DNA of 48,950 nucleotides, taken from Lachnospiraceae bacterium. Lineage in GTDB: Bacteria > Bacillota_A > Clostridia > Lachnospirales > Lachnospiraceae. The stretch is taken from positions 1 through 48,950 of the forward strand of contig JAIKXO010000081.1 in assembly GCA_024684065.1 (NCBI GenBank), written 5' to 3'. Positions 22,557 through 31,544 of this stretch are shown in pieces; the first letter of the stretch is position 1, and every line of letters starts with the position of its first letter. The notes below the pieces were generated by a model, which worked only from the letters and a program-made list of their open reading frames with translations, had not been told where the DNA came from and made no database searches. A program made the position numbers and the translations under genes.

Positions 22557-24377
22557 ATGGGAGCAGATAGCAGAAAAAGCTTTGCTGTTTTTTCAAACAA
22601 AGTAAAAACCTACTTTATCAAGCCTCAGAATGTCATTCTGCTGTTGTTTGGGATCCTGCTTTCGTTTACCACGATAGCGCCCATTGTCGCCATCGTCCGG
22701 GATACTTTCAAGATCCATCCCGGTACTATAGATCAGCATCTGACCGGCAAGGCAACAGGTTATTCCATAGTCAATTATACAGACCTCTTCACAAGCAAGC
22801 TTGTCAGGACGAATCTTTTAGTTCCGGTAGGGAATACGGTAATGTTAGCTATCCTGACCTGTCTTATCTCCATTTTGTTCGGAGGCATCTTTGCCTTTCT
22901 TGTGACGAGGACAAACCTGAAATTCAAGAAATATTTAAGCTCTATCTTTATTTTTCCTTACATCATGCCGCAGTGGACCCTGGCGGTAGTATGGCAGAAC
23001 CTTTTTAATTCAAATACCGTTACGGGCACCTCAAACGGCCTGCTTGCATCGCTTTTTGATATCTATATGCCTAAATGGTTCTGTCTCGGGCTTTTTCCCT
23101 GTGCTGTGGTCCTCGGACTTCATTACGCGCCCTTTGCCTATATCATGATAGGCGGTATCTTCAGAAATATGGACGCAAACCTTGAAGAAGCGGCTACCAT
23201 TCTTGATACTCCGAAATGGAAGATAATGTTCAGGGTGACCCTTCCCATGGTAAAGCCCGCCATTCTCTCCACGATACTTCTGGTATTCGGAAGCGCGATG
23301 GGCTCCTACCCGGTTCCCCATTATCTGGGTCTTACGACTCTTTCCACAAAGTATGTCTCCCTTAACTCAAAATATACGGGAGAGGCAAGCATCTTAGCCA
23401 TCATCATGATGCTCTTCGGGATACTGATCCTCGGGATGAATCAGATGAGCTTAAAGAGCCGTAAGAACTATACGACCGTTACCGGAAAATCAGGACAGAT
23501 ATCCAAAATAAATCTCGGAAATATAGGGAAATATGTAATTGCAGTTATATTCATAATAATCACCTTCTTTACGAGTATTTTCCCGATTGTTTCCTTTGCC
23601 TTTGAAACCTTCCTTCCGAATCCGGGAGACTACAGTTTCCTGTATACGGGAAATACGAGCAATCTGACCACTAAATGGTGGATCACCAATACAAATGCGG
23701 AAAATGCGCTGTACGGACAGAAGGGCATCCTTTATAACGAGACCATCTGGCATGCGCTCAAAGGAACACTTTTGGTGGCAGTCCTGTGTGCTCTCATTGC
23801 GGGAACCATAGGAACGCTTATCGGATATGCGGTATCCAAGAACCGCAGGAGCAAGTGGGCTAACTACGTAAATAACGTGGCCTTCCTTCCCTACCTTATG
23901 CCTTCTCTTGCAGTCGGCGCCGCATTTTTCATTCTCTTTTCCAATGAAAAGATCAACCTGTTCAATACCTATGCACTGTTAGTCATCGCCGGAGTAGTGA
24001 AATACATCCCGTTTGCTTCGAGAAGTGCATTAAATTCAATGCTCCAGCTGTCGGGGGAGATAGAGGAGGCTGCCGTGATCCAGGATATCGGATGGTTTAA
24101 ACGCATGTTCCATATTATCGTTCCCATCCAGAAGTCTTCAATAATCAGCGGATATCTGCTTCCGTTCATGACATGCTTAAGAGAGCTGTCGCTGTTCCTG
24201 CTTTTATGTACACAGGGCTTCATACTCTCGACAACGCTCGACTACTTTGACGAAATGGGACTGTATGCTTTTTCAAGCGCGATAAACCTGATACTTATCG
24301 TTTTGATCTTAGTGTTCAATACGCTTGTAAATAAACTGACAGGTGCGAGCCTGGACGAAGGACTTGGAGGAAAATAA
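22557..24377 (+). CDS. Fused ABC importer permease (two BPD_transp_1 domains, AfuB/FbpB-like)
   Basis: This single 606-residue chain carries both membrane halves of the importer, about twelve helices. Each half has an EAA coupling loop: NLEEAATILDTPKWKIMFRVT in the first and EIEEAAVIQDIGWFKRMFHI in the second. Fused permeases of this type occur in Fe3+ (FbpB) and sugar-phosphate (AfuB) systems. A large external loop with FLPNPGDYSFLYTGN lies between the halves. The ATG at 22557 follows AAAAGGAGAAGG. The ATPase gene begins directly after its stop. Confidence 0.9.
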   Translation: MGADSRKSFAVFSNKVKTYFIKPQNVILLLFGILLSFTTIAPIVAIVRDTFKIHPGTIDQHLTGKATGYSIVNYTDLFTSKLVRTNLLVPVGNTVMLAILTCLISILFGGIFAFLVTRTNLKFKKYLSSIFIFPYIMPQWTLAVVWQNLFNSNTVTGTSNGLLASLFDIYMPKWFCLGLFPCAVVLGLHYAPFAYIMIGGIFRNMDANLEEAATILDTPKWKIMFRVTLPMVKPAILSTILLVFGSAMGSYPVPHYLGLTTLSTKYVSLNSKYTGEASILAIIMMLFGILILGMNQMSLKSRKNYTTVTGKSGQISKINLGNIGKYVIAVIFIIITFFTSIFPIVSFAFETFLPNPGDYSFLYTGNTSNLTTKWWITNTNAENALYGQKGILYNETIWHALKGTLLVAVLCALIAGTIGTLIGYAVSKNRRSKWANYVNNVAFLPYLMPSLAVGAAFFILFSNEKINLFNTYALLVIAGVVKYIPFASRSALNSMLQLSGEIEEAAVIQDIGWFKRMFHIIVPIQKSSIISGYLLPFMTCLRELSLFLLLCTQGFILSTTLDYFDEMGLYAFSSAINLILIVLILVFNTLVNKLTGASLDEGLGGK

Positions 24378-24378
24378 T

Positions 24379-26073
24379 ATGCCGGAGATAAAATTAACAA
24401 ATGTAACCAAAAGATGGGGAAAATTTTATGCAGTAGATCATCTGGATCTGGATATAGCAGACAATGCTTTTATTACCCTGCTCGGTCCTTCCGGCTGCGG
24501 TAAGACCACAACGCTCAGGATGATCGCGGGCCTTGAAACTCCTACCAGCGGGCAGATAAAGATAGGTGACCGTGTGGTATTTGACAGCGATGCCGGGATA
24601 AATGTTCCCGCCAATAAGCGCAAGGTCGGATTCCTGTTCCAGAACTATGCACTGTGGCCTAATATGACGGTATACCAGAACATAGCCTTCGGCCTTGGCA
24701 ATAAAAAGGAAGAGATGCCGCTTGTAAACAGCGAGGCAATGGAGCTTAAGAGCCTTATTGAGGCGCTTAAGGACGGACAGAAGATAAAGGAGCTTGTCGG
24801 AGAATGCTATGACAAGGGCGGAAAGCTCGATATGGACAAGGTTTATCTTAAGTTCATAGACACATATATCATGTCCATCTACGGCGCGAAGAAGCTCTTT
24901 GGCTTTAAGATCCATGAGGCCCCGGATCCGGATCAGGCGGCTATGGCAAAGTCAGGCGAGCTTAAGAAAGAGCTTGAGACCGTTGAGACGGGTCTTAGGG
25001 AAAGGGGCTATGGGTTAAATGAAAAATGCGAGCTTACAAAGGGGGGGCAGGTTGCTTCGGAGGTAAGGAAGCTTACTAAGGAGGAGATAGACCTGGCGGT
25101 TAGAAGAGTTTCCCGTATAGTTAAGATCGGCATGTTCATGGACCGTTATCCGGCCGAGTTGTCCGGCGGCCAGCAGCAGAGGGTGGCCATAGCCAGAACC
25201 CTTGCGCCGGAGCCGCAGGTTATGTTCATGGACGAGCCTTTGTCAAATCTGGATGCCAAGCTCAGGCTTGAGATGCGTTATGAGCTTCAGAGGCTCCATG
25301 TTGAGACGGGGAGTACCTTTGTATACGTTACCCATGACCAGATGGAGGCCATGACCTTAGCTACCCGTATCTGCCTTATAAACAACGGGGTACTGCAGCA
25401 GTATGATGCACCTCTGACAGTATATAACAGGCCGAACAATCTTTTTGTAGCGGACTTTGTTGGAAACCCTTCCATAAACTTTGTGGATGCGAAGGGCAGT
25501 CAGGGGAGCGATGGCTCCATTTCTCTTTCGCTTTTGAATGGAAGAAGTGCCCGTTTTATTCCCAAAGAGCCTCTTAACATGGAAGAGTGGTTTTCTGACA
25601 GAGACCGGGCTGAAGAAGAGCTTAAGCGGAAAAGCGCAAGCGCCATGGCAGACAAGAAAAATGTTGAAAAGGGCAATAAAGATGAGGTGTTTAAGTACCA
25701 TATCGCAAAGGTCAATGAGGATGATTTCAGCATCCAGGAGGAGCCTGAGATCACAAACGAGGACTTTGTCTTAGGAATAAGACCTGAAAGACTGAAGATC
25801 ATGGAAGGATCGAAAAACGGGCCTGATGAGGGTGCTTCAAAAGATCACAGGGGCGGAAAGCTTGATGCCGAGGTATACGGTGCGATGCCTACCGGTATGG
25901 AATCAACCATAAAGCTTCGCATCGATGATTTCCTTCTTACCGGCGTCGTGTTCGGAGATACAACCTTTGAGATCGGAAAATCGGTAAGTTTTGATATAGC
26001 CGGGAATGATATTTTCCTGTTTGACCGCAGATCCGGCAGGTTCATTGCCTCCGGAGCGGTGGAAATACAGTAG
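24379..26073 (+). CDS. ABC importer ATPase with a ~120-residue insertion in the helical domain
   Basis: The 564-residue ATPase has Walker A GPSGCGKTT (Lys42), Q-loop Gln88 in FLFQNYALWPNMTV, signature LSGGQQQ at 261-267, Walker B MFMDEP (Asp285/Glu286) and a switch His in VTHDQMEAM. A C-terminal TOBE-like regulatory region follows from about residue 350. Q-loop to signature is 174 residues, against about 53 in MalK, so roughly 120 residues are inserted in the helical subdomain, the part that contacts the permease. A further charged stretch (residues about 405-450) interrupts the C-terminal region. The ATG at 24379 follows CTTGGAGG inside the permease gene. Confidence 0.9.
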   Translation: MPEIKLTNVTKRWGKFYAVDHLDLDIADNAFITLLGPSGCGKTTTLRMIAGLETPTSGQIKIGDRVVFDSDAGINVPANKRKVGFLFQNYALWPNMTVYQNIAFGLGNKKEEMPLVNSEAMELKSLIEALKDGQKIKELVGECYDKGGKLDMDKVYLKFIDTYIMSIYGAKKLFGFKIHEAPDPDQAAMAKSGELKKELETVETGLRERGYGLNEKCELTKGGQVASEVRKLTKEEIDLAVRRVSRIVKIGMFMDRYPAELSGGQQQRVAIARTLAPEPQVMFMDEPLSNLDAKLRLEMRYELQRLHVETGSTFVYVTHDQMEAMTLATRICLINNGVLQQYDAPLTVYNRPNNLFVADFVGNPSINFVDAKGSQGSDGSISLSLLNGRSARFIPKEPLNMEEWFSDRDRAEEELKRKSASAMADKKNVEKGNKDEVFKYHIAKVNEDDFSIQEEPEITNEDFVLGIRPERLKIMEGSKNGPDEGASKDHRGGKLDAEVYGAMPTGMESTIKLRIDDFLLTGVVFGDTTFEIGKSVSFDIAGNDIFLFDRRSGRFIASGAVEIQ

Positions 26074-26107
26074 CTGACTGATGATTCAGTTTGTATTAAT
26101 GTTTCTG

Positions 26108-26173
26108 AAAACACACGATTTGCTTCGCAGATCGGTGCGGAACCGAAGCGGACCTTCAGGTCCGCTTCTTTGT
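26108..26173 (+). terminator. Repeat copy L (H4 only) followed by a hairpin terminator
   Basis: H4 stands at 26108-26139 (ACACGATTTGC..GCAGATCGGTG). Next, GAAGCGGACC (26145-26154) pairs with GGTCCGCTTC (26159-26168) over a TTCA loop, followed by TTTGTGTC. It ends the transporter operon. Confidence 0.75.
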
Positions 26174-26195
26174 GTCTCATTGTATAAGACAATGG

Positions 26196-26224
26196 TTGTA
26201 TGAAGTCATAAACTATTGTATATT
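26196..26224 (+). promoter_or_regulatory. Candidate promoter of the GH3 gene at 26328
   Basis: TTGTAT (26196-26201) and TATATT (26219-26224) are 17 bp apart, giving a leader of about 95 bases. GAGGAAAGAGGAA before the ATG is the ribosome binding site. Confidence 0.55.
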
Positions 26225-26327
26225 AGTGCTATGGATCTTCAGCCTGCAGGGTTTGGGCTTAAGGAACGGATAGCCCTAAAGGGCGGTATTGATCATTGTT
26301 ATTACTTGAGGAAAGAGGAACTGATAA

Positions 26328-28562
26328 ATGGAAGAAAGAAAACTGAAGCAGCTGCTTAATGACATGTCTCTTGATGAAAAGATCGGGCAGATGGTCCAGA
26401 TCCCGGGCTCTTTTTTCGAAGAGGATTTTGTGGTTACAGGGCCTGCCAATTTCATAAATTATACATCAGAGGAGCTGAAACTGGCAGGATCTGTTCTGAG
26501 TGTTATCGGAGCCGATAAGCTCAGGGACATCCAGGAAAGGTTCATGGAAGAACATCCGCATCATATTCCGCTTATGTTTATGGCGGATATAATAAATGGA
26601 TACCGCACTATATTCCCGATCCCTCTGGGACAGGGCGCAAGCTTTAATCCCGGACTTTCAGAGAAGGCTTCTGAGATCGCCGCGTCGGAATCCGCCTGCG
26701 CCGGTCTGCACGTTGTATTCTCTCCCATGGTAGATCTTGTAAGGGATGCCCGCTGGGGAAGGGTCATGGAATCGACGGGAGAGGATCCGTACTTAAACAG
26801 CATGTTTGCGAAGGCCTTTGTGGAAGGATATCAGGGAAAACCGGGAAATGACGGACATCCCGTGCTTACCGAAAGAGGTAATTTATCAGCCTGTGTCAAG
26901 CATTTTGCTGCCTACGGAGCTCCGGTGGCCGGAAGGGACTATAATACCGTGGAACTTTCGGAAAGGACTTTAAAGGAGGAATATCTGCCCTCGTATAAGG
27001 CGGCCCTCGATTCCGGCTGCGAAATGGTCATGACCTCGTTTAATGTATTGAGCAGGATCCCCGCTACCGGCAATATCCGTCTGATGAGGGACATTCTCAG
27101 GAAAGAGTGGGGTTCTGAAGCTGTCCTTATATCCGACTGGGGAGCTATCGGAGAGCTCGTAAGCCACGGCGTTGCTAAGGACGTTAAGGAAGCGGCTTAT
27201 ATGGCGATAAAAGCCGGAGTGGACATAGATATGTGCACCCGCTGTTATTCAGGGAATCTGAAGGCGCTTGCAGAGGAGGGAAGGATAGAAGAAGAGCTGA
27301 TCGATGAGGCGGTCCTTCGGATACTGAGGCTTAAGAACAGGCTTGGTCTTTTTGAACATCCGTTTAAGGATGCTGATCCTTCTGCCGAAAAAAAATACAT
27401 TCTCTGTGAGGACAACAGAAAGGCTGCAAGGGAGGCTGCCGCAGAGAGCTTCGTGCTGTTAAAGAATGAGGGAATTCTCCCTCTGAAAGACACCGAAACT
27501 ACGGCTTTTATCGGTCCGTTTGCCGACAGCCCGATGATCCACGGAGCCTGGAGCATCTATGCCGATGAAAAGGATGCGGTCTCGATAAAGGACGGAGCAG
27601 AAAAAGCCGGATTTACAAGCCGTTTTGCAAAGGGCTGTGCTTTGAGCGCAGATTATCCGCTGATCGGGATGGGCAGAAAGGCATGCGGATTTATTGAAGA
27701 GGACGGAGATGATGAACTGATAAAGGAGGCGGTAGAGCTTGCCAAAGCCTCTGAGACCGTGGTACTTACCGTAGGGGAGCTTAATATAATGAGCGGTGAG
27801 GCCTCAAGCCGCGGTATGCTTGATATTCCGAAGAGGCAGAAACGGCTGCTTAAGGAGGTTTCGGCGGTTAACCGAAACATTATCACGGTACTTTTTACCG
27901 GAAGGCCTCTTGATCTTCGGGAAATCTCAGAGCTTTCAAAGGCCATTCTCGTTGTCTGGCAGCCGGGAAGCGAGGGCGGAAATGCGATATGCGATGTATT
28001 GAGCGGAAAGAAATGTCCTTCCGGGAAGCTTCCCATGAGCTTTCCATACAGCGTAGGACAGGTTCCCGTATACTATGGTGAGCTTTCGACCGGCAGGGCT
28101 TATAAAGAAGGCGATGAAAATAAGTTCCTTTCAAAGTATATCGATATACCGAATTCTCCTCTTTATCCTTTTGGATTCGGTTTGGGTTACTCGGAGACAG
28201 AGATATCGGATATCACCCTTGATAAGAATGATATCCGCATGGGATCAAAAGACAGCATACGTGCTTCGGTGGTCCTTAAAAACAAGGGTGAGAGAGAAGC
28301 CGGAGAGGTTGTACAGCTGTATATACACGACGAATTTGCTTCTGCAGCCCGGCCTGTCCGTGAGCTTAAAGGCTTTCAGAAGGTTTTTCTTAAGCCGGGA
28401 GAAGAGAAAAAGATCGAATTTGAGATAACGGAGGATATGCTCTGTTTCTGGGGAGAGGATCCTTCAAAAGGAATGACATTCGGGGCGGAAAAGGGGGATT
28501 TCACCGTATTTATCGGCTTATCCTCCGATACCGGTAATAAGGCCTCTTTCAGTCTTTCCTGA
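26328..28562 (+). CDS. Glycoside hydrolase family 3, BglX-like beta-glucosidase
   Basis: GH3 enzymes release terminal beta-linked sugars from oligosaccharides by a retaining mechanism. The 744 residues have the TIM barrel with ARWGRVMESTGEDPYL and KHFAAYGAPVAGRDYN, and the nucleophile Asp270 in LISDWGAIGEL. Then come the alpha/beta sandwich domain and a C-terminal fibronectin III-like domain (GEVVQLYIHDEFASAARPVRELKGFQKV). There is no signal peptide, so it should act in the cytoplasm on imported sugars. It has its own promoter after the AfuABC-like operon. Its end overlaps the convergent gene on the minus strand by 14 bases. The exact linkage is unknown. Confidence 0.93.
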   Translation: MEERKLKQLLNDMSLDEKIGQMVQIPGSFFEEDFVVTGPANFINYTSEELKLAGSVLSVIGADKLRDIQERFMEEHPHHIPLMFMADIINGYRTIFPIPLGQGASFNPGLSEKASEIAASESACAGLHVVFSPMVDLVRDARWGRVMESTGEDPYLNSMFAKAFVEGYQGKPGNDGHPVLTERGNLSACVKHFAAYGAPVAGRDYNTVELSERTLKEEYLPSYKAALDSGCEMVMTSFNVLSRIPATGNIRLMRDILRKEWGSEAVLISDWGAIGELVSHGVAKDVKEAAYMAIKAGVDIDMCTRCYSGNLKALAEEGRIEEELIDEAVLRILRLKNRLGLFEHPFKDADPSAEKKYILCEDNRKAAREAAAESFVLLKNEGILPLKDTETTAFIGPFADSPMIHGAWSIYADEKDAVSIKDGAEKAGFTSRFAKGCALSADYPLIGMGRKACGFIEEDGDDELIKEAVELAKASETVVLTVGELNIMSGEASSRGMLDIPKRQKRLLKEVSAVNRNIITVLFTGRPLDLREISELSKAILVVWQPGSEGGNAICDVLSGKKCPSGKLPMSFPYSVGQVPVYYGELSTGRAYKEGDENKFLSKYIDIPNSPLYPFGFGLGYSETEISDITLDKNDIRMGSKDSIRASVVLKNKGEREAGEVVQLYIHDEFASAARPVRELKGFQKVFLKPGEEKKIEFEITEDMLCFWGEDPSKGMTFGAEKGDFTVFIGLSSDTGNKASFSLS

Positions 28563-30543
28563 TAGCCTTTTTTGCTTCCTTTACTTTATACATGAGCTTG
28601 TCAGCTTCTTCGATGAGGCTTTCAAGCTCATTTTCGTCTGCTGCATTTCCGATTATATATCCGGTGCTGACGCTTACGGGAAACGGGTGGCGTCCTGAAC
28701 TGTCTGTTTCTTTTGTCAGGGAGTCTATTTCGGCAGCATATTTCGCTGCTTCTTTATCATCAACCCCGAAAGAGACTACAATGAATTCATCTCCGCCGTA
28801 GCGTGTGATAAGCTCATCCTTATAGAAAACTTTTTTCAGGATCTGTGCGGTTTCACTGATAAAACTGTCTCCTGCATCATGCCCGAAGGTATCGTTTACA
28901 TACTTCAGCCTGTCCAGATCAGCAAACAGCACAAAGATATCCTTACCGGCCATCCTCGCCTGATGAAGGATATTATCGGATCTTTCGGCAAATCCGGCGC
29001 GGTTATAGACTCCGGTCAGCTTATCGAAGACCCAGAGATGGTTTAAAGTGTTCACCATTTGTTCGAGCTGGGCTTTCCTGCGGAGGTTTTCCATAGCTGA
29101 GCAGATGATCTGTACCAGAAGAGCGATCCATTCGCTTTCATAAGCGATGGAGGAATTGCATACTACGCAGTATCCAAAGAGCTTGTTCTGGTGGGAGAGA
29201 GGGTTTATGACATAGTATCCGCCCCCGGACCTTTTTAAGATCTCATCGGGTATGAGGGTCCTTGCGCTGAAGGGCTCAAGCTCTGTCAGATGGCCTTCTT
29301 CATATGCCAGCACTGCGGACATCTCTGTGTCACGTTTAAGGGTCTGTTCTTCTTCATCACGGAGAAGGCTTAATATATAGCGGTCATCCGGAATGATCTC
29401 GCGGCTGGGCGTAAAAATATAGAAGGATTTTACCTCAAACACATCAATATTCGCTTCTATAACTCCATAAAAATCATCCCAGGATCTTGCGGAGGCAAAC
29501 CCTGCTTCAAGATAGCGAAGGTTATCAAGGAGATTGCTTAAATGTATCTGGCTGTCAACATAATGCCTGCGGATCTCCTCTATGGTTTCATCATAATTTT
29601 CATCTATAATATTGCTATCAGTGCTCCGTCTGAATATCGCCTCGGTTTCGACAAGGCCGGGACTTCTGTCGGAAGGATTATCTATCAGCCTTAAGAGCCT
29701 CCCTGCGCATGCTCTTCCAAGATCGTATCCGGGGATTGCGACTGTTGTAAGAGGAGGTTCGCAGAGAACAGAGATGACCCTGTTGTCAAAACCGGAGACC
29801 GCAATATCCTCAGGGATCCTTATGGAATATTCTTTTGCCTGGATACAGACACCCATCGCCATTTCATCATTGGCACAGACTATGGCATCGGGCAGGGGCA
29901 CAGTGTCTTTCTTCTCATACCAGCATTTCATAGCTTCACGGCCGCTGTGGGGATGATAGTCCCCAAATATGATCCAGTCACTTTCGGGAGTTATTCCGTA
30001 GGAAGAAAGGGTTTCCCTGTAGGCTGTAAGCCGTTCTATGGAATCTTCGTTATATTCGGGACCGGCAAGGAAAAAGATCCTTTTTCTGTTCAGAGTTTCC
30101 ACAAGGTGACGGATGATACACGTTATTCCTGCCGTGTTGTCGATCTCCATTCTTACTATATCCCGTAAATTATCTTTCATTGAGATGGCAGGCCTGCCGG
30201 TACGGCGGATCTCTTCTGCGATGGCATTTACAAGGACCCTGTCAGGCATAGTGTCCATGTAGATTATAAAAGCATCATATTCATCGTAGTTTAACAGCAT
30301 GAAGCTGTTGTTATCCTGACACCCTGAAGTGAGAGGCTCCTCTGCCGGTAAAGATCCGTTTTGCGGATTTAAAGGATCATCTTCGAGGAAAAGGATCCCG
30401 GGGCGCGAAACAAAGCCGAGCGAAGAGTGGCACGAAAAAATATAGGCTTCGTTCCCTTTTTCCGACAGCCTGTCAAGAATCCCTCTGAGCACTGCGGATT
30501 GTATATCATATCGGGATTCACTGATTATAATAGCTGTTTTCAT
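28549..30543 (-). CDS. LacI-type sugar-binding sensor fused to GGDEF domain
   Basis: The 664-residue product joins a LacI/GalR-type periplasmic-binding-like domain (residues about 1-310; PDAIVCANDEMAMGVC, IAVSGFDN, PPLTTVAIPGYDLGRACA) to a middle region (about 330-490) and a GGDEF domain (GGDEF at 583-587 in RYGGDEFIVVSFG). There is no helix-turn-helix at the N-terminus and no signal peptide, so it should be a cytoplasmic ligand-responsive diguanylate cyclase. The RxxD inhibitory site is not conserved (YKDE). Its start overlaps the end of the AraC gene by 26 bases, so translation is probably coupled. The ligand is probably a sugar, judged by the fold and by the glycosidase genes on both sides. 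Confidence 0.9.
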   Translation of the reverse strand: MKTAIIISESRYDIQSAVLRGILDRLSEKGNEAYIFSCHSSLGFVSRPGILFLEDDPLNPQNGSLPAEEPLTSGCQDNNSFMLLNYDEYDAFIIYMDTMPDRVLVNAIAEEIRRTGRPAISMKDNLRDIVRMEIDNTAGITCIIRHLVETLNRKRIFFLAGPEYNEDSIERLTAYRETLSSYGITPESDWIIFGDYHPHSGREAMKCWYEKKDTVPLPDAIVCANDEMAMGVCIQAKEYSIRIPEDIAVSGFDNRVISVLCEPPLTTVAIPGYDLGRACAGRLLRLIDNPSDRSPGLVETEAIFRRSTDSNIIDENYDETIEEIRRHYVDSQIHLSNLLDNLRYLEAGFASARSWDDFYGVIEANIDVFEVKSFYIFTPSREIIPDDRYILSLLRDEEEQTLKRDTEMSAVLAYEEGHLTELEPFSARTLIPDEILKRSGGGYYVINPLSHQNKLFGYCVVCNSSIAYESEWIALLVQIICSAMENLRRKAQLEQMVNTLNHLWVFDKLTGVYNRAGFAERSDNILHQARMAGKDIFVLFADLDRLKYVNDTFGHDAGDSFISETAQILKKVFYKDELITRYGGDEFIVVSFGVDDKEAAKYAAEIDSLTKETDSSGRHPFPVSVSTGYIIGNAADENELESLIEEADKLMYKVKEAKKAIRKD

Positions 30544-31330
30544 TGGTATTCCTTTCCTGCATGCGGTATTTCCGGGGTGTGACTCCTGTTTTTTTCTTGA
30601 AAACCTGGTTAAAATAGCTTTGAGAGCCGAAACACAGGTAATTGCTGATATCGGGATAATTCATGTCGGAATGGGCAAGCATGTATTTGGCTGCGTCGAT
30701 CCGTATATTCTGCATGAAATCCGTGATCGAAATACCCGTATCCCGGTTGAACAGGGTAGAGAGGTATTTCGGGGTAACGTGGAGAGATGCCGCAAGCTCG
30801 TCAAGCGACAGTTTCTCAGGCATGGAATCCAGGATCATATCGATGCTGTTTCTGACCAGGGGGCTGTATTCAGCTTTACTGTAGTTAGCTATCCCTCTCA
30901 TCAGGGAAGTGAGGTTCACTATATACCGTTCAAAAAGAGCCAGAAGACCCGGAACGCTGCGGCAGTTTTCCGCTTCATTGATGAAGCTTTCAAGAAGAGG
31001 ACGCATGCTTTCATTTTCCATTGCTTTTTGGGTGGAAAAGATGCAGGCTTTTGTAAGAAGCCAAACAGCCCTTAGAGAGGTTCGGAACAGGCTCTTACGG
31101 ATATGGGAAGAGAAGAGGAGTTCAAGGGTATCACGATCCTTAAGCATTCCGCCGGCCTTTTGAATGTTTCCAAAGTTTACATAACAAAGCAGCTCGTTTT
31201 CCGCATTAATTATCAGGTCTGAATCGGAGCTACTCTGGTATTTCAAAGCGTAAATGCTTATTTTTTCGTCGCTTAAGTCTATGGTGGGAAAGCTCCCGTC
31301 GCTCTTTTTCTGTCCGAAAGGCTGTATCAT
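30518..31330 (-). CDS. AraC family transcriptional regulator
   Basis: The 270-residue regulator has an all-helical N-terminal part (about 1-160) without a recognisable sugar-binding cupin. It is followed by a typical AraC double helix-turn-helix (KLSLDELAASLHVTPKYLSTLF, YPDISNYLCFGSQSYFNQVF, then KKKTGVTPRKYR). AraC proteins of this kind often control glycan genes. Candidate targets are the GH3 and opp-like genes upstream on the same strand. It is co-transcribed with the LacI-GGDEF sensor, whose gene overlaps its end. Confidence 0.9.
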   Translation of the reverse strand: MIQPFGQKKSDGSFPTIDLSDEKISIYALKYQSSSDSDLIINAENELLCYVNFGNIQKAGGMLKDRDTLELLFSSHIRKSLFRTSLRAVWLLTKACIFSTQKAMENESMRPLLESFINEAENCRSVPGLLALFERYIVNLTSLMRGIANYSKAEYSPLVRNSIDMILDSMPEKLSLDELAASLHVTPKYLSTLFNRDTGISITDFMQNIRIDAAKYMLAHSDMNYPDISNYLCFGSQSYFNQVFKKKTGVTPRKYRMQERNTNENSYYNQ

Positions 31331-31544
31331 GATGCACTCTCTGTTTTTTACTGTACCGGGACACTGTTTTTTCCGTGAAATCTTTACATGGCACAGCAGA
31401 ATTATTCAGTATACAAAATCCGGATCATCTCCGGCATTTCAATATACAGTGTATTAAAACGGGTCACAAAAATCAAGGGGGCAAGTAATTGCTCCCCGCC
31501 CCCGATCAGTTTTTGAAAGAAGATGATATATAAGATATATGAGA
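31331..31544 (-). promoter_or_regulatory. Gap holding a GH3 terminator and the AraC upstream region
   Basis: There is no gene in these 214 bases. On the minus strand, GGGGAGCAA (31497-31489) pairs with TTGCCCCC (31484-31477) and is followed by TTGATTTTTG, a terminator for the GH3 gene. CCGGA (31420-31424) and TCCGG (31430-31434) form a 5-5-5 inverted repeat about 90 bases before the AraC start, possibly an operator. I found no convincing promoter boxes. Confidence 0.5.
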
